From Whitmania pigra (lineage: Eukaryota; Annelida; Clitellata; Hirudinida; Haemopidae): a DNA stretch of 64,000 nt. The stretch lies in the NCBI GenBank assembly GCA_021613335.1, contig JAJTWR010000032.1, positions 1,147,501 to 1,211,500 of the forward strand, read 5' to 3'. Below, one piece after another: positions 38,365 to 49,251 of the stretch (its first letter is position 1; each line of letters begins with the position of its first letter). The notes under the pieces were generated by a model. The model was not told the DNA's origin. It worked only from the letters and a program-made list of their open reading frames with translations, and searched no databases. The position numbers were made by a program, and so were the translations under genes.

Positions 38365-38940
38365 AATTGGTGATGCAAACCGATAGAAAAGGAAAGAATA
38401 TAAATCGGCCATCAGCAGTAACACCTAACAGAGGCATATAATTTTCGGGAGCAGTTCAACCGCTTACGGCAATGTTTCAGTTATTTTCAGAAATAGTTGC
38501 ATCGATATCAATTATGGACACAATTCTATCAATTACGGACATAATTTAATAATTTACGGCAACAATTCAATTACTTACTGCAGCAACCAATCCATTTTCA
38601 TCATCAATGTTTAGTGTTGTGAAGAAGCATCTCAGTTGCCAATATTAACAACTGCCAATATGTCAATATTAACAACTCGGTTAACTTCAACAATTACTCC
38701 TAGGAAGCTTACAGAAGAGATAATAATTATTTATTAAATAATTGCTTCTTCTAACCGATTCCTAATTACCAGCTACAATTAACATTAACGCTCATTAAAG
38801 ACAAAAAATATGACACATACTAAACCCTTTCTTTTCAAATTCAGAGAAACTTTATGCAATGAAATATTTTACAAACAAGCATCTATTAATGCAATTTATT
38901 ATTTTGGTAAATTCCTCTCAGAGTTTGGCTTCAGAGTTAC
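38365..38940 (+). pseudogene. RING-gene remnant (tail and 3' UTR)
   Basis: The start reads MQTDRKGKNIN, matching the post-RING segment (RQTDRKGKKI) of the gene at 42152. Broken pieces of its tail follow (PSAVTPNRG, VQPLTAMFQLFS). The downstream sequence (CTTACAGAAGAGATAATAAT, TAATGCAATTTATTATTTTG) matches the 3' UTR of that gene. The RING itself is deleted. Confidence 0.75.
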
Positions 38941-38944
38941 CAGC

Positions 38945-39715
38945 CGACCAAAATGAGTAAAGATTTGATTCAATCTTATTATGACATTTCGGTTTGATTG
39001 AAAATAAAGTTAATTTTGTAGCTGACTAATTATAAACTAAATCAGTTATTAAATCATTATTACTTTCTTATATTAAGTAGCTAGAGAACAGCTGAAAATT
39101 CTTTCTAGAGTCAATAATCACAGGTTGAGAGAATGGCAGCATATTTTCATTAGTGGTGCATATTGCGTAATCAGTTAATTGCATATTAAAAAATTAGTTT
39201 ATGACGTTGATATGTCAACAAATTCATTGTTTTGGAGCTAATAACATTGGCGATTTTTTAAAATGTATGTCCTAAAACACTACTAGATGCTTTTCAAGAC
39301 TTTTTGATAATGATTGTTGTCACAAAGATACTATATTTCTGGAACAGACTTGTAACAGCTAGTTACATTCAGAAGACGATGTTCATTTAGGAAGTACGTT
39401 TCAAGTAAACCTGCCAAATAAGGAATAAAGGTGTGGAGGTGCTGCGACACGTCTTATCCGATAAACAAGGTGGTTTATCTTGGGAGGCAAACACATGAAA
39501 TCAGAGATCAGAATCAGGGTGCATGTGTTGTGAAAACAACTGCATCACCTTGATACAAAAGTAGTCGATAGGAGATAACCTATTCACAAGAGTTGCTCTG
39601 GCAGAAGAATTACTTAATCATTGTATGGCTTATATAGGAACTATGCTTAAGAGTAATCGAGACATTCATCAAAGCATGTTAGCACAAAACAGAGGCTTCG
39701 ATCTTTGTATTCGAT
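38945..39715. other. Intergenic or decayed transposon, nothing recognised
   Basis: No readable frame. It may include the decayed 5' part of the hAT that becomes recognisable from about 39720. Confidence 0.35.
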
Positions 39716-39719
39716 TCCG

Positions 39720-41317
39720 AACTATTTGAGCGTTCCGAAAGCAGGGAAGTTGACAAAGTTTACCCTTTAGTTGTTAAAACTTACTTCAATAAAATAGTAT
39801 CGGATGATAAAAAAAGTTTCAGAAATGTACTGGCAAGTAATGCCAAAGAAAGCAGAAAACTTAACAGTGGATTTTTGTAGTCAGTGAGATGCAGCCTCTG
39901 TATATTGTAGGAAATTCTGGATTCAGGGATGTGATTGTGGGGATCAATCCAAAAGTCAAGGTTATGTGTAAAGAAACACTACAAAACAGGCTGATTTCTA
40001 TGTTTGATACACTGGTAGGCAATCTGAAAAAGAAATTACGTGACTGAACACGTAAGCACCACAGCTGACATCTGCACTCACCATGCTCGAAGTTACATTG
40101 GTGTTACGTGCCATTGGCTAAGCCAAAGTGATTACAGTAGTCAAAGTGCAGCACTTGCATTTAGACGATTTCGAGGTACTCATTCATTTTACAAAATTAC
40201 TTCCACTCTTATGAGCATCTTTAACGAATTTGACCTCGACAGTTCTAATATAGTCCATGTTGTTACTGACAATGGAGGCAATTTCATTAAAGCCTTCAAC
40301 AAATTTTCTGACCCAAGCATATTAGAGGTGGAACCATCTGATAGTGATGCATGTGACATTGATAATGAGACTAATAGCCATTTAGAAATATCACAGTTTT
40401 TTTGATCAGACAGAATCAGAATCATGTATTTATCTGCTTTCTCGTTTACTATGTTTCTTGCACACTAAATCTGCTGGCTTCTGTAGATGCCAATAAAGCA
40501 CTGGCAAGTGATGCAACTTTCAAGCGAATGCATCGTTCAGTGGCTGGCAAATGTTCCAGCTTAAGTAATGCATCTCATCAGAGTTCAAAAGCTGCTGAAG
40601 CTGTGTTTGATGTTCTTGGGAGAACATTACCTAAGCCAAACTCAACTTGTTGGAACTCTGAATTTAACAGTTACAGAGCCATCTATGATACGAAATACAA
40701 ACTTAATATCATGAATGAAACAAACTCTGTCCAAGAATCAACGGTTCTGACACCATCAGCTGGAGATTTTTATGGATTTTATGAACCAGATTCTGTGAGT
40801 AATGAATCTTCTTTCACATTGGAAGTACCTGAATGATCCATCACACGACATGAATCAGCTTAGCAGATACAGATTGTAATTTTATAAATTATGTTTTTAA
40901 AAAGGTTGTTTTTCAGAATTTTGTTAATAACTTATAATTTCTGGCTATTGCATGTAGGTATCCAGCAGTCAAAAAAGTATTTCTCAAGTATAACACGACC
41001 ATTCCATCATCTGCACCCGTTGAAAGACTATTCAGTTAAGCTGGTCTTATACTAACTCAGCACACTCTGACAAATATTTTGAAATACCTCTTCTTTTAAA
41101 GAAGAATAAACAATTTTATTGATAAATGTAAATTGTGTTACACTTGTCTTAACATTGTATTGAAGATAACGAATATTATTTCTGATCAATGAAGGTCCCC
41201 AAAAGTACTTGTACTTATACTTAAGTGCATTGCCTACAACGTACTTATAAGTACCTTCAGCTCCAGGTACTTTGTACTTATATCTAAGTACATTTTTGGA
41301 GTAATTAGGCAACACTG
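39720..41317 (+). mobile_element. Decayed hAT transposon, plus strand
   Basis: Transposase is readable in pieces: FRDVIVGINPKVKVMCKETL (near 39920), then 40040-40405 with STTADICTHH, RSYIGVTCHWL and HVVTDNGGNFIKAF (RNase H-like core), then 40402-40836 with LNLLASVDANKALASDATFK. The C-terminal block [12 protein letters not shown] ends in a stop at about 41037. The 3' end is GGCAACACTG at 41317. No matching 5' end or target duplication was found. The CAGTGTTG terminus links it to the element at 30326. Confidence 0.85.
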
Positions 41318-41707
41318 GTCAACACAAACCAACTCAGAAAACCGATCATGGATGCACTGGCATGTTCACGTGCATAAAGTTAAAATAAATAAAATTGATT
41401 ACGTTCAAAGTAACTTTGTAGCAAAAAGTCTCTGAAGTAATATTAAATGAAAAAGAATGGGGTGCAATTTTAACCCCATGAACCGGGAACGTAACTTTTT
41501 AGCATGGACCGGATGAGGGTTAAAATCGATATTCCAAAACGGAGAGCAGGGATCGACATTTTAACATTTTCCAGAGGGGAACAAATCCTCACACAACTTG
41601 AAGAGATGACCTTTTTGAAATTCTAGTCTAAAGTCAGGGGAGCGGTTGTTCAATGTAAATGAAAATTGAGAAATGTGTTTTAACTTTTTTTAAATAGTAT
41701 CACGTTG

Positions 41708-41890
41708 TAACTTCATTTTATATAGCGCCATATGCATAGCGTCAGAGGCGCTTCTTGTAACCATTTATATAGCGCTCCTTCCCAAGGGCGCTGGCGGCAG
41801 TCCAGGCTGGGTTTCGAAAACGACACATTACGACCGTTGTCATTACCGCCATATGCAGGCACTTAACCCATTCGGCTAACCTGCACGCCC
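41708..41890 (-). mobile_element. tRNA-derived SINE with 7-bp TSD
   Basis: On the minus strand the 183-bp insert starts GGGCGTGCAGG. It has a box A-like TTAGCCGAATGGGTTAAG and a box B-like GTTTTCGAAACCC about 55 bp later, spacing that suggests a tRNA-Ser/Leu origin. The tail contains GAGCGCTATATAAAT and GGCGCTATATAAAA, as in L2-mobilised SINEs. The flanks are CACGTTG at 41701-41707 and 41891-41897. The paralogous unit at 43980-43992 has a single CACGTTG and no insert, which proves the insertion. Confidence 0.9.
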
Positions 41891-42031
41891 CACGTTGATG
41901 AATTTAAAAACTAACCTGTCTATTTACGGAAATTTGTAAAATAATAAAATACAAAATTTATTGCCAACATTTAATAATCTTTGTGAGTTACCTTTGCCTA
42001 GCAAATTAGCGAAATTTAAGAACCTGTCGAG

Positions 42032-42039
42032 TATAGAGG
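42032..42039 (+). promoter_or_regulatory. Weak TATA element of RING gene at 42152
   Basis: TATAGAGG sits at the place where the tandem copies have TATAAAGG, about 120 bases before the ATG. The change may weaken it. Confidence 0.35.
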
Positions 42040-42151
42040 AACTATATGCAAAGCGTACGTTAAGAACATTCGTCTGTTATTAATCCCATATTGTTTTTAT
42101 CTGCTTAAATCTTATAAATTAAAATTTTCCTTAAAAACAATTTTAGAAAAA

Positions 42152-42898
42152 ATGTATATAGGAAATGACGAAAGGTTAGAAGACTTACCCTATGCGGGTG
42201 AAATTTGTCATACTGCAATCGGCACTGGAGGTCCTCATCTGAATAGATATCCAAAGCAGGAACAAAGTGAAGTAAAGACTTCAAGAAAAAGAAAAATGCA
42301 AGAAAGTAAACAGAAAAAAGAAAAAAAGCCAAAAATCGAACTTGAGTGCATCATATGTCTAGAGGTCATTAAAGGATGGTATGTGGGCACTCCGTCAGTT
42401 TGCAAACATACCTTTTGTGTCAAGTGCATCACAGAGTGGGCGAAAAAACATGACACCTGTCCAATGGATCGCACCAAATTTCAATTCATTAACATCGTCA
42501 AAAAGTCAAACAGAGAACTTGTTAGGCAAACCGATAGAAAAGGAAAGAAGATAACTGAAACTTATCAAGAGGCAATTCGGTCAGCTACAACAATCATGCA
42601 ACCGCAACATTTACATCAAGAGGCAACATCAACTCATCAAGCGGCATCTTTGGGGTCAAACGCTGGAATTTTTGAGCAAGCTATGTTTGAACTTGCGACA
42701 ACTCAACTGCCAGAATTAGCAACTTTCCCGCGAAATCCAATTTTATCAGCAGTAACGCCTCACAGCAACATAACATACGTCAACAATTCAACCTTTTCGA
42801 CAACAACTCAACCGTTTACGTCAATATTTCAATCATTTGCGGGACTGTTTCAACCATTTATGGCCCCATTCCAATACTTTTCGTCAACAATTCAGTGA
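42152..42898 (+). CDS. C3HC3D RING-finger protein, diverged first array member
   Basis: Intronless 248-aa protein. Residues 44-62 are a strongly basic NLS-like stretch (SRKRKMQESKQKKEKKPKI). RING ligands: C66, C69, C84, H86, C89, C92, C103 and D106 (CPMDR). The tail (residues 135-248) is rich in Gln/Thr/Ser/Phe and carries one copy of the NPILSAVTPHSNITYVNNST segment, which is doubled in the array members. It ends in a Phe-rich stretch (TTQPFTSIFQSFAGLFQPF) found only here. It shares about 90% of residues with the array copies over the first 220. Its upstream region holds the SINE and its downstream region a LINE fragment, both absent from the array units. Poly(A) signal AATAAA at 43078-43083. 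Nuclear ubiquitin ligase role is inferred. Confidence 0.85.
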   Translation: MYIGNDERLEDLPYAGEICHTAIGTGGPHLNRYPKQEQSEVKTSRKRKMQESKQKKEKKPKIELECIICLEVIKGWYVGTPSVCKHTFCVKCITEWAKKHDTCPMDRTKFQFINIVKKSNRELVRQTDRKGKKITETYQEAIRSATTIMQPQHLHQEATSTHQAASLGSNAGIFEQAMFELATTQLPELATFPRNPILSAVTPHSNITYVNNSTFSTTTQPFTSIFQSFAGLFQPFMAPFQYFSSTIQ

Positions 42899-43287
42899 TC
42901 TAAAGAAACGACTGTCGGCTGCCGACATTAATATCTCGGTCGTCCAATTCAACAATAGCTCCAAGGATGTTTACAGAAGAGATAATAACTTATTAATCAA
43001 CAAAATCGCGTCTTATAACCAGTTCCTAATTACCAGTTAAAAACAACTTTTTCTTTTTAAATTTAGTGAATTTATCCAATAAAATCTTACAAACAAGCAT
43101 CTGCTAATGCAATTTATTATTTTGGTAAATTCCTATACAGGAATGCACTTTTTCACAAACACAAACTGAAGTTTGAAGACAAAAATTGTGTTTGACCAAA
43201 GAACTTTAGATTAAATACAGTTGGTTTCCAATTAAACATAGTTGGCCGCAAACTATAAATAGAACCACAACAGGATTACAAACATTT

Positions 43288-43803
43288 ATTTTTATTTTAA
43301 TTATTTTTTTATTTATTTTATTTCAAAACAAATTGCAGGGTCATCTATGACCTCTTGGGCAATTATATACAATGGTTTTAGATGTTCGCGAGAACAGAGT
43401 GCAACGATAAGAAGGTTAAGTGATCACTTAATTAGGAGGTAATTATTGAGGTTAAAGAGCGACAGGCAGGATTTGAAGCGAGAAAATGTTGAGGAATTAA
43501 TGATGTCAGGGGGTAAAGAGTTCCAGGGTTTGACGACTCGGTTGATGAAGAAGTGTTGCCTGTGTTTGGTGGAACATTGTTCTTGTCGTAGACAAAGGAG
43601 ATGACCGCGAGTTCTTGAAGTAAGAAACGAAGGGAATTTCGGAATTGTGCACTGAACAAGCTCGTGAACTATTTTATAGCAGAAGCATAGGTCGATGACA
43701 AGCCGTCTTCAAGAGTATTGAGTCTCAGTAGCCGTAATCTGGTATGGTAGGGCAGAGATCTAAATCCGGGTATGGTTCTTGTAAAATATCTTTGGATATC
43801 TGG
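43288..43803 (-). mobile_element. 5'-truncated LINE 3' end inserted after the RING gene
   Basis: The minus strand reads HFFINRVVKPWNSLPPDIIN then STFS, the C-terminal motif of a CR1/Jockey-like ORF2, followed by an A/T-rich 3' end with AATAAA-like tails. The tandem units lack it: there GATTATAAACGTTTAAGATT is continuous. The insertion is therefore specific to this unit. A target duplication of about ATTTA is possible. Confidence 0.75.
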
Positions 43804-44120
43804 ATTTAAGAATTTTTCAAAACAGATTGCAATTCAGGAATTTCATTTTAAATTTTTCCAGAGGGGAACAAACCCTCACACAACTTGAAGAGATGACCTT
43901 TTTTGGATTCTAGTCTAAAGTCAAGGAAGTGGTTGTTCAATGTAAATGAAAATTGAGAAATGTGTTTTCACTTTTTTAAATAGTATCACGTTGATGAATT
44001 TAAAAACTTACCTGTTTATTTACGGAAATTTTTAAAATAATAAAATACAAATTTATTGCCATAAATTATTGATCTTTGTGAGTTACCTCGTAAACTAGCG
44101 AAATTTAAGAACCTGTCGAA

Positions 44121-44128
44121 TATAAAGG
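44121..44128 (+). promoter_or_regulatory. TATA box of array RING genes (repeated in each unit)
   Basis: TATAAAGG lies 121 bases before the ATG in each array unit: 44121, 45791, 47461 and 49131. The repeat of the whole promoter region with each gene suggests each unit is a self-contained transcription unit. Confidence 0.5.
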
Positions 44129-44241
44129 AACTATATGCACAGAGTACATTAAGAACATTCGTCTGTTATTAATCCCATATTGTTTTTATCTGCTTAAATC
44201 TTATAAATTAAAATTTTCCTTAAAAACAAATTTAGAAAAAA

Positions 44242-45120
44242 ATGCGTAAAGGAAATGACGAAAGGTTAGAAGACTTACCCCATGCGGGTGAAATTTGTCA
44301 TACTGCAATCGGCACTGGAGGTCCTCATCTGAATAGATATCCAAAGCAGGAACAAAGTGAAGTAAAGACTTCAAGAAAAAGAAAAATGCAAGAAAGTAAA
44401 CAGAAAAAAGAAAAGAAGCCAAAAATCGAATTTGAGTGCTTAATATGTCTAGAGGTTATTAAGGGAAGATATGTGGGCAATCCGTCAGTTTGCAAACATA
44501 GCTTTTGTGTCAAGTGCATCACAGAGTGGGCGAAAAAACATGATACCTGTCCAATGGATCGCGCCAAATTTCAATTCATTAACATCGTCAAAAATTCAAA
44601 CGGAGAACTTGTGAGGCAAACCGATAGAAGAGGAAAGAAGATAACTGAAACTTATCAAGAGGCAATTCAGTCAGCTACAACAATCCTGCAACCGCAACAT
44701 TTGCATCAAGAAGCAACATCAACTCATCAAGCGGCATCTTTGGGGTCAAACGCTGAAATTATTCAGCAAGCTAGGTTTGAACTTGCGACAACTCAACTGC
44801 CAGAATTAGCAACTTTTCCGCCAAATCCAATTTTATCAGCAGTAACGCCTCACAGCAACATAACATACGTCAACAATTCAACCTTTTCGACAACAATTCA
44901 GCGGCATACGTCAATATCTCAATCACTTAGGGGACTGCTTCAACAAGTCAATGATCTAAAGAAACAATCTTTTCCGCTAAATCCAATTTTATCAGCAGTA
45001 ACGCCTCACAGCAACATAACATACGTCAACAATTCAACCTTTTCGACAACAACTCAGCGGCTTACGTCAATATCTCAATCACTTAGGGGACTGCTTCAAC
45101 AAGTCAATGATCTAAATTAA
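44242..45120 (+). CDS. C3HC3D RING-finger protein, array copy 1
   Basis: Intronless 292-aa protein. NLS-like residues 44-62; RING ligands C66, C69, C84, H86, C89, C92, C103 and D106. The post-RING stretch QFINIVKNSNGELVRQTDRR is conserved in all family members as F-x3-x-IV-x3-xGELV. The tail contains a 52-residue segment in tandem (two copies of NPILSAVTPHSNITYVNNST then SLRGLLQQVNDL), an in-frame 156-bp duplication. It differs from the next two copies by one residue (FPLNP in place of FPPNP). Poly(A) signal 45253-45258. As a RING protein with a nuclear signal it probably ubiquitinates nuclear targets; this is inference. Confidence 0.87.
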   Translation: MRKGNDERLEDLPHAGEICHTAIGTGGPHLNRYPKQEQSEVKTSRKRKMQESKQKKEKKPKIEFECLICLEVIKGRYVGNPSVCKHSFCVKCITEWAKKHDTCPMDRAKFQFINIVKNSNGELVRQTDRRGKKITETYQEAIQSATTILQPQHLHQEATSTHQAASLGSNAEIIQQARFELATTQLPELATFPPNPILSAVTPHSNITYVNNSTFSTTIQRHTSISQSLRGLLQQVNDLKKQSFPLNPILSAVTPHSNITYVNNSTFSTTTQRLTSISQSLRGLLQQVNDLN

Positions 45121-45911
45121 CAACTCGGTCGTCCAATTCAACAATAGCTCCACGGATGTTTACAGAAGAGATAATAACTTATTAATTAACAAAATCGCGT
45201 CTTATTACCAGTTACAAACAACTTTTTCTTTTCAAATTTAGTGAATTTATTCAATAAAATCATACAAAAAGCATCTGTTAATGCAATTTATTATTTTAGT
45301 AAATTCCTATCAAGGAATGCACTTTTTCATAAACACAAACTGAAGTTTGAAGACAAAAGTCTGACCAAGTAACCTTAGATTAATTACAATTGGTTTCCAA
45401 TTAAACAGGCCTTAGAGTTGACTGCCAACTATAAATAGATCTATAAATAGGACCACAATACGATTATAAACGTTTAAGATTTTTCCAAAACAGAGTGCAA
45501 TTCAGGAACTTCATTTTAAATTTTTCCAGAGGGGAACAAACCCTCACACAACTTGAAGAGATGACCTTTTTTTTTGATTCTAGTCTAAAGTCAGGGGAGC
45601 GGTTGTTCAATGTAAATGAAAATTGAGAAATGTGTTTTCACTTTATTAAATAGTATATAGTTGATGAATTCAAAAACTTACCTGTTTATTTACGGAAATT
45701 TTTAAAATAATAAAATACAAATTTATTGCCATAAATTATTGATCTTTGTGAGTTACCTCGTAAACTAGCGAAATTTAAGAACCTGTCGAATATAAAGGAA
45801 CTATATGCACAGAGTACATTAAGAACATTCGTCTGTTATTAATCCCATATTGTTTTTATCTGCTTAAATCTTATAAATTAAAATTTTCCTTAAAAACAAA
45901 TTTAGAAAAAA

Positions 45912-46790
45912 ATGCGTAAAGGAAATGACGAAAGGTTAGAAGACTTACCCCATGCGGGTGAAATTTGTCATACTGCAATCGGCACTGGAGGTCCTCATCT
46001 GAATAGATATCCAAAGCAGGAACAAAGTGAAGTAAAGACTTCAAGAAAAAGAAAAATGCAAGAAAGTAAACAGAAAAAAGAAAAGAAGCCAAAAATCGAA
46101 TTTGAGTGCTTAATATGTCTAGAGGTTATTAAGGGAAGATATGTGGGCAATCCGTCAGTTTGCAAACATAGCTTTTGTGTCAAGTGCATCACAGAGTGGG
46201 CGAAAAAACATGATACCTGTCCAATGGATCGCGCCAAATTTCAATTCATTAACATCGTCAAAAATTCAAACGGAGAACTTGTGAGGCAAACCGATAGAAG
46301 AGGAAAGAAGATAACTGAAACTTATCAAGAGGCAATTCAGTCAGCTACAACAATCCTGCAACCGCAACATTTGCATCAAGAAGCAACATCAACTCATCAA
46401 GCGGCATCTTTGGGGTCAAACGCTGAAATTATTCAGCAAGCTAGGTTTGAACTTGCGACAACTCAACTGCCAGAATTAGCAACTTTTCCGCCAAATCCAA
46501 TTTTATCAGCAGTAACGCCTCACAGCAACATAACATACGTCAACAATTCAACCTTTTCGACAACAATTCAGCGGCATACGTCAATATCTCAATCACTTAG
46601 GGGACTGCTTCAACAAGTCAATGATCTAAAGAAACAATCTTTTCCGCCAAATCCAATTTTATCAGCAGTAACGCCTCACAGCAACATAACATACGTCAAC
46701 AATTCAACCTTTTCGACAACAACTCAGCGGCTTACGTCAATATCTCAATCACTTAGGGGACTGCTTCAACAAGTCAATGATCTAAATTAA
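45912..46790 (+). CDS. C3HC3D RING-finger protein, array copy 2
   Basis: A 292-aa protein identical to the copy at 47582 and one residue different from that at 44242. The NLS, ligand set (C66 to D106) and the doubled 52-residue tail segment are the same. Promoter TATAAAGG at 45791 and poly(A) signal at 46923-46928 are duplicated with the gene, so it is probably expressed if copy 1 is. Identity in non-coding DNA means selection cannot be judged from this pair. Confidence 0.87.
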   Translation: MRKGNDERLEDLPHAGEICHTAIGTGGPHLNRYPKQEQSEVKTSRKRKMQESKQKKEKKPKIEFECLICLEVIKGRYVGNPSVCKHSFCVKCITEWAKKHDTCPMDRAKFQFINIVKNSNGELVRQTDRRGKKITETYQEAIQSATTILQPQHLHQEATSTHQAASLGSNAEIIQQARFELATTQLPELATFPPNPILSAVTPHSNITYVNNSTFSTTIQRHTSISQSLRGLLQQVNDLKKQSFPPNPILSAVTPHSNITYVNNSTFSTTTQRLTSISQSLRGLLQQVNDLN

Positions 46791-47581
46791 CAACTCGGTC
46801 GTCCAATTCAACAATAGCTCCACGGATGTTTACAGAAGAGATAATAACTTATTAATTAACAAAATCGCGTCTTATTACCAGTTACAAACAACTTTTTCTT
46901 TTCAAATTTAGTGAATTTATTCAATAAAATCATACAAAAAGCATCTGTTAATGCAATTTATTATTTTAGTAAATTCCTATCAAGGAATGCACTTTTTCAT
47001 AAACACAAACTGAAGTTTGAAGACAAAAGTCTGACCAAGTAACCTTAGATTAATTACAATTGGTTTCCAATTAAACAGGCCTTAGAGTTGACTGCCAACT
47101 ATAAATAGATCTATAAATAGGACCACAATACGATTATAAACGTTTAAGATTTTTCCAAAACAGAGTGCAATTCAGGAACTTCATTTTAAATTTTTCCAGA
47201 GGGGAACAAACCCTCACACAACTTGAAGAGATGACCTTTTTTTTTGATTCTAGTCTAAAGTCAGGGGAGCGGTTGTTCAATGTAAATGAAAATTGAGAAA
47301 TGTGTTTTCACTTTATTAAATAGTATATAGTTGATGAATTCAAAAACTTACCTGTTTATTTACGGAAATTTTTAAAATAATAAAATACAAATTTATTGCC
47401 ATAAATTATTGATCTTTGTGAGTTACCTCGTAAACTAGCGAAATTTAAGAACCTGTCGAATATAAAGGAACTATATGCACAGAGTACATTAAGAACATTC
47501 GTCTGTTATTAATCCCATATTGTTTTTATCTGCTTAAATCTTATAAATTAAAATTTTCCTTAAAAACAAATTTAGAAAAAA

Positions 47582-48460
47582 ATGCGTAAAGGAAATGACG
47601 AAAGGTTAGAAGACTTACCCCATGCGGGTGAAATTTGTCATACTGCAATCGGCACTGGAGGTCCTCATCTGAATAGATATCCAAAGCAGGAACAAAGTGA
47701 AGTAAAGACTTCAAGAAAAAGAAAAATGCAAGAAAGTAAACAGAAAAAAGAAAAGAAGCCAAAAATCGAATTTGAGTGCTTAATATGTCTAGAGGTTATT
47801 AAGGGAAGATATGTGGGCAATCCGTCAGTTTGCAAACATAGCTTTTGTGTCAAGTGCATCACAGAGTGGGCGAAAAAACATGATACCTGTCCAATGGATC
47901 GCGCCAAATTTCAATTCATTAACATCGTCAAAAATTCAAACGGAGAACTTGTGAGGCAAACCGATAGAAGAGGAAAGAAGATAACTGAAACTTATCAAGA
48001 GGCAATTCAGTCAGCTACAACAATCCTGCAACCGCAACATTTGCATCAAGAAGCAACATCAACTCATCAAGCGGCATCTTTGGGGTCAAACGCTGAAATT
48101 ATTCAGCAAGCTAGGTTTGAACTTGCGACAACTCAACTGCCAGAATTAGCAACTTTTCCGCCAAATCCAATTTTATCAGCAGTAACGCCTCACAGCAACA
48201 TAACATACGTCAACAATTCAACCTTTTCGACAACAATTCAGCGGCATACGTCAATATCTCAATCACTTAGGGGACTGCTTCAACAAGTCAATGATCTAAA
48301 GAAACAATCTTTTCCGCCAAATCCAATTTTATCAGCAGTAACGCCTCACAGCAACATAACATACGTCAACAATTCAACCTTTTCGACAACAACTCAGCGG
48401 CTTACGTCAATATCTCAATCACTTAGGGGACTGCTTCAACAAGTCAATGATCTAAATTAA
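47582..48460 (+). CDS. C3HC3D RING-finger protein, array copy 3
   Basis: A 292-aa protein identical to the copy at 45912, with the same TATA box (47461) and poly(A) signal (48593-48598). The perfect match over 1,670 bp points to very recent duplication, homogenisation by unequal exchange, or an assembly duplication; read depth would tell. Confidence 0.85.
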   Translation: MRKGNDERLEDLPHAGEICHTAIGTGGPHLNRYPKQEQSEVKTSRKRKMQESKQKKEKKPKIEFECLICLEVIKGRYVGNPSVCKHSFCVKCITEWAKKHDTCPMDRAKFQFINIVKNSNGELVRQTDRRGKKITETYQEAIQSATTILQPQHLHQEATSTHQAASLGSNAEIIQQARFELATTQLPELATFPPNPILSAVTPHSNITYVNNSTFSTTIQRHTSISQSLRGLLQQVNDLKKQSFPPNPILSAVTPHSNITYVNNSTFSTTTQRLTSISQSLRGLLQQVNDLN

Positions 48461-49251
48461 CAACTCGGTCGTCCAATTCAACAATAGCTCCACGGATGTT
48501 TACAGAAGAGATAATAACTTATTAATTAACAAAATCGCGTCTTATTACCAGTTACAAACAACTTTTTCTTTTCAAATTTAGTGAATTTATTCAATAAAAT
48601 CATACAAAAAGCATCTGTTAATGCAATTTATTATTTTAGTAAATTCCTATCAAGGAATGCACTTTTTCATAAACACAAACTGAAGTTTGAAGACAAAAGT
48701 CTGACCAAGTAACCTTAGATTAATTACAATTGGTTTCCAATTAAACAGGCCTTAGAGTTGACTGCCAACTATAAATAGATCTATAAATAGGACCACAATA
48801 CGATTATAAACGTTTAAGATTTTTCCAAAACAGAGTGCAATTCAGGAACTTCATTTTAAATTTTTCCAGAGGGGAACAAACCCTCACACAACTTGAAGAG
48901 ATGACCTTTTTTTTTGATTCTAGTCTAAAGTCAGGGGAGCGGTTGTTCAATGTAAATGAAAATTGAGAAATGTGTTTTCACTTTATTAAATAGTATATAG
49001 TTGATGAATTCAAAAACTTACCTGTTTATTTACGGAAATTTTTAAAATAATAAAATACAAATTTATTGCCATAAATTATTGATCTTTGTGAGTTACCTCG
49101 TAAACTAGCGAAATTTAAGAACCTGTCGAATATAAAGGAACTATATGCACAGAGTACATTAAGAACATTCGTCTGTTATTAATCCCATATTGTTTTTATC
49201 TGCTTAAATCTTATAAATTAAAATTTTCCTTAAAAACAAATTTAGAAAAAA

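Noticed and set aside
44201..44567. Minus-strand hydrophobic frames repeated with each array unit
   Set aside because: They are antisense shadows of the RING coding region, repeated only because the unit is repeated.
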